DNA from: Mucilaginibacter_A sp050954285
GTDB lineage: Bacteria > Bacteroidota > Bacteroidia > Sphingobacteriales > Sphingobacteriaceae
Direction: 5' to 3'
Assembly: GCA_050954285.1 (NCBI GenBank)
Contig: JBPBPL010000011.1
Span: 144,774 to 208,773 of the forward strand
DNA: 64,000 nt
Within the stretch, counting starts at the first letter, position 1, and the number at the start of each line of letters is the position of its first letter. The notes under the pieces are model-generated. The model searched no databases, had not been told where the DNA came from, and saw nothing but the letters and a program-made list of their open reading frames with translations. The translations under genes were made by a program, and so were the position numbers. Below, in pieces: positions 53,143 to 61,155 of the stretch.

Positions 53143-54105
53143 ATGAATTTTAAATCTTCTATTTTAATTTCAATACTTCTTTTATCGGTACTTTTTTCGT
53201 CAGCACAACAAAAAAATTATCAGAACGAACTTGGTTTTCAAACTGATAACGATGCTTACCTTGCCCAAGGTTCTGATCGATATTATACCAATGGTTTGTT
53301 CATTTATTTTCGCCATGCGTTGCAAACGGATACTTCCAAAAAAAAGCTTTTTGGCAAAACGTTAGGTTTTGAAATCGGGCAGAAAATGTTCAATCCGCAG
53401 TCAGCTTTCATTCCGGCTGCAGTTTATGTTGATCGTCCTTTTGCCGGTTATTTATATGCCGGTAGTTCGTTGCAATATCTTTTTAAAAATGAAAGCGCGT
53501 TGAAATTAGGCGTTCAGTTAGGCGTAACCGGCCCGGCGGCTTTGGGCAGGCAAGCGCAGGAACTGGTGCATCGAATTTTAGGTTTTTATAAACCCGAAGG
53601 TTGGCAATATCAGATTAGAAATAATATTGGTGTGAATTTGATTGGAAATTACGACCGTTTATTTCTTCGTTCCGGTTGGTTTGATTTGGCAGAAAATTCT
53701 TATGCTGATCTGGGAACCACTTTTACGGGTGCAGGAGCAGGGCTGACGCTTCGTTTTGGCGAATTTAATCCGCTTTATCATTCCGTCAGCACTTCGGGTT
53801 TAGTTGCCAAAAACAGGACGATAAAAGAAGCATCGCACCGGGAATTTTTCTTCTACCTGAAACCTGCCGTTAATTATATTGCTTATGATGCCACAGTTCA
53901 GGGCAGTTTGTTTGGTTCGAGTAACGCTTCGCAGGAAATCACCGGAAAACCAGAACCTTTGGTTTTGAGCCAGGAAATTGGTGGAAACCTGACTGCAGGC
54001 CATTGGGCCTTTAATCTGGCAGCAATTTTCAAAACGCGGGAAGTAAAAAGCATGATTCAGGCACATCAGTGGGGCACAGCTACTTTTTTGTATCGGTTTA
54101 ACTGA
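53143..54105 (+). CDS. LpxR-like lipid A deacylase family protein (DUF2219)
   Basis: A 320-residue outer-membrane protein: signal peptide (ISILLLSVLFSSAQQ) and then the LpxR-family start NELGFQTDNDAYLAQGSDRY followed by YTNGLFIYFRHAL. Calcium-site Asn/Asp residues and the active-site region are expected there. The remaining barrel strands are regular and it ends in FLYRFN. Characterised LpxR removes the 3'-acyloxyacyl group of lipid A. ATG 53143 is chosen since the longer frame starts inside the lon terminator. Two exact GA-type elements are inside (53173-53184 in the signal peptide, 53822-53833), and its TGA stop overlaps an AC-type element. Confidence 0.85.
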   Translation: MNFKSSILISILLLSVLFSSAQQKNYQNELGFQTDNDAYLAQGSDRYYTNGLFIYFRHALQTDTSKKKLFGKTLGFEIGQKMFNPQSAFIPAAVYVDRPFAGYLYAGSSLQYLFKNESALKLGVQLGVTGPAALGRQAQELVHRILGFYKPEGWQYQIRNNIGVNLIGNYDRLFLRSGWFDLAENSYADLGTTFTGAGAGLTLRFGEFNPLYHSVSTSGLVAKNRTIKEASHREFFFYLKPAVNYIAYDATVQGSLFGSSNASQEITGKPEPLVLSQEIGGNLTAGHWAFNLAAIFKTREVKSMIQAHQWGTATFLYRFN

Positions 54106-54116
54106 TGCTGTTTTTA
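54105..54116 (-). repeat. 12-bp dispersed element (AC type) overlapping the LpxR-like stop
   Basis: The plus strand reads ATGCTGTTTTTA, exact. Its first base is the last base of the TGA stop codon; TCAACTATAATTC follows. Confidence 0.85.
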
Positions 54117-54217
54117 TCAACTATAATTCTCAATTGTTAATATTTTGTTAAAAGTGGAAACAATATTATTTGCAATTGGCTGTTTTTGTTATAATTGAAT
54201 CACGTAGCAGTCTTTAA

Positions 54218-54841
54218 ATGAAATACAGTTTTATTTTAGGGTTTCTGATTTTTACTTCGCTTGAAAATATTCATGCGCAAAGTTCGTACATGCGCTTGGG
54301 ACAGAAAGCCTTGGTAGATGGTGATTTTAAAAACGCTGTAACCAGTTTGGAGAAAGCTTGCATCACAGATTCTACCAATGCCAATGCGTTGTGGATGCTG
54401 GGTTATTCGTATTATCACTGCGATAGTTACAAAAAATCTGTTGCTGCCTACACCAAGTTGATATCAGTAAAACCTGCTGATGCTTCGGCGTATTACTATC
54501 GCGCCCGTGCCAAAGGGCGTATGGCTATTGATAATTCTGTAACAGCTTCCGACAAAGAAAAATATTTTTTAGGTTCGATTCTGGATTTTACCAAAGCAGC
54601 TTCTTTAGATCAGGCACAGATTCGTTATTATCAAAACAGGGGAATTGCCTATAAAGATTACGGAACTTTCAAGCTAGTTAAAAATACTGGTTTTTACGAT
54701 CGTAGTCGTGCTGCTAATGCTTTCCGTGCTTCCATTGCCGATTTTCAAAAAGTTTTGGATGCTGATCCTTCCCGTCGTGATGTAACATCTTTGCTGGAAT
54801 TATCTAAAGAACAGTTAGATCACATGACTAACCGGAGGTAA
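54218..54841 (+). CDS. Exported TPR protein
   Basis: A 207-residue protein with a signal peptide (KYSFILGFLIFTSLENIHAQ) and three or four tetratricopeptide-like helical repeats. The first is LGQKALVDGDFKNAVTSLEK, then NALWMLGYSYYHCDSYKKSV and ASAYYYRARAKGRMA. TPR modules mediate protein-protein contacts, here probably in the periplasm. No catalytic motif is seen and the partner is unknown. It is convergent with a lipoprotein gene 5 bp away. Confidence 0.82.
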   Translation: MKYSFILGFLIFTSLENIHAQSSYMRLGQKALVDGDFKNAVTSLEKACITDSTNANALWMLGYSYYHCDSYKKSVAAYTKLISVKPADASAYYYRARAKGRMAIDNSVTASDKEKYFLGSILDFTKAASLDQAQIRYYQNRGIAYKDYGTFKLVKNTGFYDRSRAANAFRASIADFQKVLDADPSRRDVTSLLELSKEQLDHMTNRR

Positions 54842-54846
54842 AACAG

Positions 54847-55380
54847 CTATTTTCTATCCAGTTTTCCTTCAATTAAATAATCATTCATTCCCAAAAAACG
54901 TACATTTTGTTTCCTGCGGATAACGTAAAGCGAATCAGGGTAATATGTCAGTTTTTCTCTGGTTTGAAATAATTTGTTGTTTACAACATTGTAAATCATG
55001 ACTAACGCAATTTTACTATTCTCTTTTTTAATCATGATTTCCTGCGTTTTTAAATCTGGATCTGTAGCCTTGTAAATGGTGAAATTTCCTGAAATGGTAA
55101 TTTTGTAGCTGTTTTTCCAGGAAGGTTTGTTAATATCGGATTCAGAAAAAACTGATAATTCGCGAGGCCAGTTAGCAATTTTCATAGTCTTGGTTTCTGC
55201 CTGCCCGTTGCGTGATACTGTTTTTACCACACTAAAATTAGCCTTCGTTAGCTTTTGAGTTTCCTGTTTAAAATAGGAATTCAAATTGAAGTAAGTATTC
55301 GTATTTTGCTGAATGTCTGGTTTACAGGAAGCCAAACTTCCTGCAAAAATCAACACTACAAACCGGAAATTAGAGTGCAT
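54847..55380 (-). CDS. Hypothetical lipoprotein
   Basis: A 177-residue predicted lipoprotein with a short signal peptide ending in the lipobox LASC (IFAGSLASCKPDIQ), so it would be lipidated on that cysteine. The mature protein is mixed alpha/beta and basic, with no domain I recognise; segments such as VSRNGQAETKTMKIANWPRE suggest a beta-rich fold. The start is ATG 55380, 1 bp after the gpmI stop on the same strand, so the two are probably cotranscribed. The exact AC-type 12-mer at 55215-55226 is intragenic. Confidence 0.7.
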   Translation of the reverse strand: MHSNFRFVVLIFAGSLASCKPDIQQNTNTYFNLNSYFKQETQKLTKANFSVVKTVSRNGQAETKTMKIANWPRELSVFSESDINKPSWKNSYKITISGNFTIYKATDPDLKTQEIMIKKENSKIALVMIYNVVNNKLFQTREKLTYYPDSLYVIRRKQNVRFLGMNDYLIEGKLDRK

Positions 55381-55381
55381 T

Positions 55382-56905
55382 TTATACCAAGACATTTCCG
55401 GTCATTTCAGCTGGGATTTGTACGCCCAGCAATTTTAAAACAGTTGGTGCAATATCGCCCAGTTTGCCATTTTTAATGTTTTTATAATCTGTATTTACCA
55501 AAATACACGGAACCAGATTGGTGGTGTGCGCGGTATTTGGCGAACCATCCTTATTGACCATATAATCGGCATTGCCATGATCTGCAATAATGATGAAAGT
55601 ATAATCATTTTTAATCCCAGTTTCTACTACTTGTTTTACGCATGCATCTACCGTTTCCACAGCTTTTACCACGGCTTCAAAAACGCCGGTGTGTCCAACC
55701 ATATCAGGATTGGCAAAGTTAAGGCAGATAAAATCCGGCCAGCCGCTTTCCAGTTCCGGGATAATCAGATCCTGGATTCCTTTGGCACTCATTTCTGGCT
55801 GCAAATCATAAGTTGCTACTTTTGGCGAGGGAACCAGCAAACGTTTTTCATTAGTAAATTCTTTTTCTCTTCCCCCGGAAAAGAAAAAAGTAACGTGCGG
55901 ATATTTTTCAGTTTCTGCAATCCGGATCTGGTTTTTGCCGGCATACTGCAAAATCTCACCCAACGTATTGATCAGATCATCTTTGGTAAAAACAACATCA
56001 ACGTTCTTAAAACTTTCGTCATAAGATGTCATGGTGATATATTTCAGTTTCAACGGATGCATATTTTGCTCCGGAAAAGCTTTTTGTGTTAAAGCTGAAG
56101 TGATTTCCCGGCCACGATCGGTGCGGAAATTAAAACAGATTACCACATCATCGTCCTGAATAACGGCAATTGGTTCGCCGTTTGCATCAACTTTAACAAC
56201 TGGTTTTATAAATTCATCACTTACACCATCTGCATAAGAATCCCGAATGGCTTCGGCAAGATTTTCCACCGGCATACCAACGCCATTCACCAATAAATCA
56301 TAGGCCAGTTTTACGCGTTCCCAACGGTTATCACGATCCATGGCATAATAGCGACCAATCACGGATGCTGTTTTTACCGGTGTATTTTTGATGTATTCTT
56401 CCAGTTTTTCCAAATAAGCAAAACCCGAATTTGGATCCGTATCTCGGCCATCCATAAAAGCATGAATGAAAACTTTTTGCAGGTTGTATTGCTGGCTCAT
56501 ATCGCACAAAGCCCGTAAATGATTGGTGTGCGCGTGAACGCCGCCATCAGAAAGCAAACCCATCAAATGCACTTTTTTATTGTTTTGCCGCGCATATTCA
56601 AATGCCTGGGTAAGAACAGGATTCGTAAAAAAATCACCATCAGTGATAGATTTATGGATGCGGCCCAATTCCTGGTAAACCACTCTTCCGGCGCCCAGAT
56701 TCATGTGGCCAACTTCAGAATTACCCATTTGTCCGGCTGGCAAACCTACCGCCTCACCCGAAGCTTCCAAAGTAGAATTTGGGTAAGTTTCTCGTAAATA
56801 ATTAAAAAAAGGTGTTTTTGCTGCAAGGATTGCATTGGATTGATCGGGAGTGCCATAACCCCAGCCATCTAAAATTAAGAGGGCAACTTTTTTGTTTTTT
56901 TCCAC
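55382..56905 (-). CDS. gpmI: 2,3-bisphosphoglycerate-independent phosphoglycerate mutase
   Basis: A 507-residue glycolytic enzyme interconverting 3- and 2-phosphoglycerate with two metal ions. The metal ligand region is LLILDGWGYG, the phosphoserine Ser63 lies in GQMGNSEVGHMNLG, and the C-terminal metal sites include LNFANPDMVGHTGVFEA and IIADHGNADYM. The start is GTG at 56905, since a -7 box at 56910-56917 lies just 4 nt before it. This predicts a leaderless mRNA with a GTG start. An exact AC-type 12-mer (56365-56376) encodes part of VKTAS. Confidence 0.95.
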   Translation of the reverse strand: MEKNKKVALLILDGWGYGTPDQSNAILAAKTPFFNYLRETYPNSTLEASGEAVGLPAGQMGNSEVGHMNLGAGRVVYQELGRIHKSITDGDFFTNPVLTQAFEYARQNNKKVHLMGLLSDGGVHAHTNHLRALCDMSQQYNLQKVFIHAFMDGRDTDPNSGFAYLEKLEEYIKNTPVKTASVIGRYYAMDRDNRWERVKLAYDLLVNGVGMPVENLAEAIRDSYADGVSDEFIKPVVKVDANGEPIAVIQDDDVVICFNFRTDRGREITSALTQKAFPEQNMHPLKLKYITMTSYDESFKNVDVVFTKDDLINTLGEILQYAGKNQIRIAETEKYPHVTFFFSGGREKEFTNEKRLLVPSPKVATYDLQPEMSAKGIQDLIIPELESGWPDFICLNFANPDMVGHTGVFEAVVKAVETVDACVKQVVETGIKNDYTFIIIADHGNADYMVNKDGSPNTAHTTNLVPCILVNTDYKNIKNGKLGDIAPTVLKLLGVQIPAEMTGNVLV

Positions 56906-56909
56906 GATG

Positions 56910-56917
56910 CAAATATA
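56910..56917 (-). promoter_or_regulatory. -7 promoter element of gpmI
   Basis: The minus strand reads TATATTTG, then CATC, then the GTG start codon; the leader would be nearly absent. Confidence 0.5.
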
Positions 56918-57018
56918 CTTGATCGTACAATCAATGTCAGGAAATATTTATACTGCCGCTAAAATTATAACGAAATAGTGTAATTTTATACGTAAACAGT
57001 TTTTAATAATTATTGACC

Positions 57019-57411
57019 ATGAAAAATAGTGTTGTCCTTTTGCTGTTTCTTGCTTCTTTTAGCACTTCTTTTTTGCCCGATCAGATCAATAAAATTGCTA
57101 CCTTATTGCAACAGGGGCAGGCGCACGAGTTGGGTAAAATCAGCTCAGCCAACATGGAATTGAGTATTTTGGGTGACGAAAAAGTAGTTTCCAAAGCGCA
57201 GGTAGAAACTATGCTCGATGCCTTTTTTACTACTAATAAACCGGTCTCTGTGAAGGTAATTCATAGGATGGATACAAACCCGAATCTGCTTTACGCTGTG
57301 GCACAATTACGGACTGCAACCAGCAACTTCCGTGTTTCTTATTCACTCAAAAATACAAATGGCAACCAGGAACTCACTGAATTGCGTATTGAAGCAGAAA
57401 AAGGGCAGTAA
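57019..57411 (+). CDS. DUF4783 family exported protein
   Basis: A 130-residue small exported protein of the DUF4783 family with a signal peptide (KNSVVLLLFLASFSTSFL). The mature domain resembles an NTF2/SnoaL-like fold by pattern (LLQQGQAHELGKISSANMEL, TMLDAFFTTNKPVSVKVIHR). Function unknown. In Bacteroidota the gene is often found just before nadC, as here (43-bp gap). The start is ATG 57019, preferred over the TTG two codons upstream. The near-element TTGCTTCTTTTA at 57050-57061 lies in the signal-peptide codons. Confidence 0.82.
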   Translation: MKNSVVLLLFLASFSTSFLPDQINKIATLLQQGQAHELGKISSANMELSILGDEKVVSKAQVETMLDAFFTTNKPVSVKVIHRMDTNPNLLYAVAQLRTATSNFRVSYSLKNTNGNQELTELRIEAEKGQ

Positions 57412-57426
57412 ATTGGCTTAAATAAT

Positions 57427-57434
57427 TACTTTTG
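57427..57434 (+). promoter_or_regulatory. Possible -7 promoter element of nadC
   Basis: TACTTTTG lies 20 nt before the nadC start, within the 43-bp gap after the DUF4783 gene. It may supply nadC independently; -33 support is weak. Confidence 0.35.
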
Positions 57435-57454
57435 ATTTTTTAAACTTTAAAGAA

Positions 57455-58297
57455 TTGGACTTAAACCTAATCAATAATTTTATAGATCTGGCACTGGCAG
57501 AAGATGTTGGCGATGGCGATCATACTTCCTTGGCAACAATCCCGGCTGGGGCAAAAGGCAAAGCAAAATTGCTGGTAAAAGAAGCAGGTATTCTGGCAGG
57601 AGTGGAGCTGGCTGTGCAGATATTTGCTAAAGTTGATCCGGCATTAAAAACAGAAATTTTATTGCAGGATGGTGCAGCAATCAAGCCAAACGATATTGTA
57701 TTTTATGTGGAAGGCAGTGCGCAAAGCATTCTAAAAGCTGAGCGGCTGGTGCTGAATTGTATGCAGCGGATGTCGGGCATCGCTACAAAAACCCATCAAA
57801 TCGTAGAACTGGTAAAAGGCAGCGGCGTAAAGTTACTCGATACCCGGAAAACCACACCCGGTTTGCGTTACCTCGAAAAGTGGGCGGTGCGGATCGGCGG
57901 TGGCGTGAACCATCGTTTTGGTTTGTACGATATGATTTTGATTAAAGACAACCACGTAGATTACGCTGGCGGCATAAAACAGGCGATAAAAACAGCACGG
58001 CAATATTTGCAGGATCAGCATAAAAATTTACAGATTGAAATTGAAGTGCGGAACATGAGCGAGTTGCAGCAAGTGATTGACGAAGGCGGTGCTGACCGAA
58101 TTTTGCTGGATAACTTCGCACCCGATCAATTGAAAGAAGCTGTAAAACTGCTTGATAAAAGATACATAACGGAAGCTTCCGGCGGTATCACACTGGAAAA
58201 TATTGCTGAATATGCCGCAACCGGCGTAGATTATATTTCTTCAGGTGCGCTAACACATTCGGTCAAAAGCCTGGATTTAAGTTTGAAAGCGGTTTAA
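57455..58297 (+). CDS. nadC: Nicotinate-nucleotide pyrophosphorylase (carboxylating)
   Basis: A 280-residue quinolinate phosphoribosyltransferase of NAD synthesis. Conserved parts are LAEDVGDGDHTSLATIP, NCMQRMSGIATKT, the PRPP/quinolinate-binding LDTRKTTPGLRYLEKWAVRI with GGGVNHRFGLYDMILIKDNH, and EIEVRNMSELQQVI near the C-terminus. The start is TTG at 57455, because the protein's N-terminus (DLNLINNFIDLALAED) aligns there and no ATG exists. With nadK in the window it covers two steps of NAD(P) supply, but the genes are 27 kb apart. A single-mismatch element is at 57987-57998. Confidence 0.95.
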   Translation: MDLNLINNFIDLALAEDVGDGDHTSLATIPAGAKGKAKLLVKEAGILAGVELAVQIFAKVDPALKTEILLQDGAAIKPNDIVFYVEGSAQSILKAERLVLNCMQRMSGIATKTHQIVELVKGSGVKLLDTRKTTPGLRYLEKWAVRIGGGVNHRFGLYDMILIKDNHVDYAGGIKQAIKTARQYLQDQHKNLQIEIEVRNMSELQQVIDEGGADRILLDNFAPDQLKEAVKLLDKRYITEASGGITLENIAEYAATGVDYISSGALTHSVKSLDLSLKAV

Positions 58298-58357
58298 CGA
58301 TGTTTTTTGTGCAAATAAAAACAGCCTCCAAAGCAATTTTGTTATCATTGCATTGAG

Positions 58358-59005
58358 ATGATATCTATATACTCAGTTTGGGCGCTTCTTCTGGCTTATC
58401 TGCTTGGTTCTATTCCTTCGGCGGTTTGGATTGGCAAATATTTTTACGGGATTGACGTACGGGAATACGGAAGTGGCAATGCCGGTGCAACCAATACTTT
58501 CCGGGTTTTGGGTAAAAAAGCTGGCATTCCGGTAATGCTGATTGATATTCTAAAAGGCTGGACGGCTACTAATCTTGCTTTTTTCATCGGCTTATCAGTA
58601 ACTGGCCCACACCACTCTGTTCAATTTGTAAATTACCAACTGGCCTTAGGCATCACTGCCGTGATGGGCCATTTATTTCCAGTTTTTGCCGGTTTTCGTG
58701 GCGGAAAAGGCATTGCCACTTTAACCGGAATGATTCTGGCGGTTCATGTGCAGGCATCCTTGCTCTGCATCCTGGTTTTTTTACTGGTTTTGTTGATCAC
58801 ACGGTACGTTTCGCTTAGTTCTATCGCCGCCGGGTTTACTTTTCCACTCAGTACAATTTTTATATTTCATGTTTCTATTCGCTCAATTATCGTTTATGGC
58901 ATGTGTATTTGTGTGCTGATTTTGGTTACGCATCAAAAAAACATAGAGCGGTTGATGAAAGGAAAGGAGTCCAAAGTGAACTTTTTCAAGAAAAAAGTAG
59001 TTTAA
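58358..59005 (+). CDS. plsY: Glycerol-3-phosphate acyltransferase PlsY
   Basis: A 215-residue inner-membrane acyltransferase that uses acyl-phosphate to make lysophosphatidic acid, the first step of phospholipid synthesis. The three PlsY motifs are visible: LGSIPSAVWIGKYFYGID, GSGNAGATNTFRVLGKKAG, and the glycine-rich GHLFPVFAGFRGGKGIATL. It has about five to seven helices and a basic C-terminus. The M48 gene begins 6 bp after the stop, so the two are likely cotranscribed. Confidence 0.95.
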   Translation: MISIYSVWALLLAYLLGSIPSAVWIGKYFYGIDVREYGSGNAGATNTFRVLGKKAGIPVMLIDILKGWTATNLAFFIGLSVTGPHHSVQFVNYQLALGITAVMGHLFPVFAGFRGGKGIATLTGMILAVHVQASLLCILVFLLVLLITRYVSLSSIAAGFTFPLSTIFIFHVSIRSIIVYGMCICVLILVTHQKNIERLMKGKESKVNFFKKKVV

Positions 59006-59011
59006 AATTTT

Positions 59012-59815
59012 ATGAAAAATTTATATGCAGCTATCGTACTTAGTTTGGTAGTCCTGTTCAGTTCCTGTTCCAGTGTGCCCATTACCGGCCGCAAACAATT
59101 GCTTGTAGTAAGCGATGCGCAAGTAAACCAATCTGCGGCGCAAAGTTATAGTCAGCTTTTATCAGATCCTAAAACAAAAGTGATCAATAATTCTACCGAT
59201 GCCCAACGCGTTAAACGCATTGGTAACCATCTCGCCGCAGCCATCGAACGTTATTTGAAAACAAACGGTTATGCCAGTCAATATAATTTTAAATGGGAGT
59301 TTAACCTGATCGAAAGTAAAGAAGTAAATGCCTGGTGCATGCCCGGTGGTAAAGTAGCGGTTTACAGCGGGATTTTGCCTGTCACTAAAGATGATGCTGG
59401 TTTGGCTACGGTTATGGGACACGAAATTGGCCATGCCATTGCCAAACATTCTGCCGAAGCCATTTCCCGGCAAATGCTGGTGCAAGGAGCTGGCGGAGCG
59501 GTTGGCGTTTTTTCAGGAGGAGCTTCTTCGGTAACACAATCTGCTGTTAATCAATTATATGGCGTTGGAGGGCAGTTATTTATTTTGCATTATAGCCGAA
59601 ATCAGGAAACCGAAGCAGACCGTTTAGGCTTAACTTTTATGGCGATGGCTGGTTATGATCCGCACAATGCCTTAACTTTCTGGCAGCGGATGGCTGCGCT
59701 GGGCGGCGGGCAGCAACAGCCGGAATTTTTAAGCACGCACCCGGCAGATGCCACACGGATTGTTAATATTCAAAATCGGATACCCGAAGCAATGAAATAT
59801 TATGTAAAGCAATAA
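59012..59815 (+). CDS. M48 family metallopeptidase lipoprotein
   Basis: A 267-residue zinc peptidase with a lipobox (VVLFSSCSSVPITGRKQLLV), so it is anchored by a lipid. The HExxH motif is in TVMGHEIGHAIAKHSAEA, and the third ligand is the glutamate of SRNQETEADRLGLTFMAMA. It is of the BepA/LoiP/YcaL type, which acts on outer-membrane proteins in the periplasm. A short mature region with no TPR tail separates it from BepA. It follows plsY by 6 bp and ends at a strong bidirectional terminator. Confidence 0.92.
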   Translation: MKNLYAAIVLSLVVLFSSCSSVPITGRKQLLVVSDAQVNQSAAQSYSQLLSDPKTKVINNSTDAQRVKRIGNHLAAAIERYLKTNGYASQYNFKWEFNLIESKEVNAWCMPGGKVAVYSGILPVTKDDAGLATVMGHEIGHAIAKHSAEAISRQMLVQGAGGAVGVFSGGASSVTQSAVNQLYGVGGQLFILHYSRNQETEADRLGLTFMAMAGYDPHNALTFWQRMAALGGGQQQPEFLSTHPADATRIVNIQNRIPEAMKYYVKQ

Positions 59816-59820
59816 AATAA

Positions 59821-59855
59821 AAAATCCTGCCCTAAACTAAAGGGCAGGATTTTTT
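59821..59855. terminator. Bidirectional rho-independent terminator
   Basis: AAAATCCTGCCCT at 59821-59833 pairs perfectly with AGGGCAGGATTTT at 59841-59853, with A and T runs on the two sides. It serves the M48 gene and the convergent FGE-like gene. Confidence 0.92.
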
Positions 59856-59874
59856 ATTTTAACCGGATTTTACA

Positions 59875-59886
59875 ATGCTTCTTTTA
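59875..59886 (-). repeat. 12-bp dispersed element (GA type)
   Basis: The plus strand reads ATGCTTCTTTTA, exact, followed by CAGTAAATTATTT, between the terminator and the FGE-like gene. Confidence 0.85.
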
Positions 59887-59893
59887 CAGTAAA

Positions 59894-61030
59894 TTATTTA
59901 TTCTGAACACATCGGAAACCTAAATGCTCCATTCCACTATCTTCCGAAGTTTTCATTCTGCGCGACACTCGGTAGCCAGAACAATAGCTGTCGTTACATA
60001 AAAACGAGCCGCCCCGAACCACTCGTTTCACGGCTAAAGGTTCATCCGGGTCATGTGGTTTGTTGGGGCCTTTCGGGTTTTTGCTATTGGTAAATTGGCT
60101 AAGTGACTGGTAATAAGTATCATTGTAATAATCAGCACACCATTCCCAAACGTTTCCGGCCATATCATACAAATGATAATCATTTGGGGCAAATGTTTTC
60201 ACTGGAGCCGTGTAATAAAATTTATCCTGCATACTGTTTTTATAAGGGAAATTTCCTTGCCAGGTATTTGCTTTTGGTTTACCTGCATTAACAGGCTCAT
60301 TTCCCCAGGGATAAATTTTATTTTGCAAACGGCCGCGCGCTGCATATTCCCATTCGGCTTCTGTTGGTAATTTTTTTCCGGCCCATTTGCAATAAGCTAA
60401 TGCATCTTCGTACGAAACCTGTACTACCGGATAATGCTCTTTACCAGCCAAATTACTTTTCGGGCCTTCAGGATGTTTCCAGCTTGCACCTTCAACCCAA
60501 GCCCACCACTGACTATAATCTGATAATGAAACCGGATGAGAAGTTGGCACAAAAACCAATGAAGCCGGCACCAATAATTTGGCATCAGGTTTTGGCGTTC
60601 CTGGTGGTAATTGCTTTTTTAGTTGTTCCCAATCCGGTTTTCTCTCTGCAGTAGTTTGGTAGTTTGTTGCCTTAACAAATTGAGCAAATTGCGCATTGGT
60701 TACTTCGGTTTGATCCATCCAGAAGCCATCTACGGTAACTTTATGCTTCGGAAATTCATCTTCGGCAGCTTGGTCATTATCTCCGCCCATCAAAAAAGTG
60801 CCACCATCAACCCAAACCATATTTTGATGATTACTGGTTTTTGATGATGGAATTGCTGATGCTGTTTTTATCACCCTAAAACGAGCAGGAATATTGGCGT
60901 TGCAACAAACTGAAGTTTTAGAAAATACAAGTGGCGTTTTTTGCTTTGCAGTAACTGTTACAGGTTTTTGTTTGCAGGAACAACAGGCCAGTATTGCTGC
61001 AAAAATTATCCTGTGAAAACCGTTTTTCAT
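59894..61030 (-). CDS. Formylglycine-generating-enzyme-like lipoprotein (SUMF1 family)
   Basis: A 378-residue predicted lipoprotein (lipobox AILACCSCK) with a full FGE-sulfatase domain. It starts at WVDGGTFLMGGDNDQAAEDE, continues through VTVDGFWMDQTEVTNAQFAQ, LPTEAEWEYAARG and MAGNVWEWCADYYND, and ends with VVRGGSFLCNDSYCSGYRVS. The two cysteines in the last block match the catalytic pair of true FGEs, which convert a sulfatase Cys to formylglycine. No sulfatase gene is in the window, so the client is elsewhere or different. Two exact AC-type elements are inside (60231-60242, 60859-60870). Confidence 0.9.
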   Translation of the reverse strand: MKNGFHRIIFAAILACCSCKQKPVTVTAKQKTPLVFSKTSVCCNANIPARFRVIKTASAIPSSKTSNHQNMVWVDGGTFLMGGDNDQAAEDEFPKHKVTVDGFWMDQTEVTNAQFAQFVKATNYQTTAERKPDWEQLKKQLPPGTPKPDAKLLVPASLVFVPTSHPVSLSDYSQWWAWVEGASWKHPEGPKSNLAGKEHYPVVQVSYEDALAYCKWAGKKLPTEAEWEYAARGRLQNKIYPWGNEPVNAGKPKANTWQGNFPYKNSMQDKFYYTAPVKTFAPNDYHLYDMAGNVWEWCADYYNDTYYQSLSQFTNSKNPKGPNKPHDPDEPLAVKRVVRGGSFLCNDSYCSGYRVSRRMKTSEDSGMEHLGFRCVQNK

Positions 61031-61155
61031 TTTTTGGTTGGTTGAGTTTGATCCTGACGAGATCATACATCAATATTAAAGCAGTAAAGCTTCATCTCCA
61101 AAAAAAATACCTCTGTTTTGCGGAGGTACATTTTTTGGAGATGATAATAGATAAA

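Noticed and set aside
4053..57587. Extra one-mismatch words such as TTGCTTCTTTTA (4053, 30103, 57050), GTGCTTCTTTTA (41305, 41417), GTACTGTTTTTA (9166, 21052), TAAAAGAAGCAG (2553, 57576)
   Set aside because: Their cores are common coding sequence (for example ASF, LLL, KEA), so I did not count them; only exact words enter the total.
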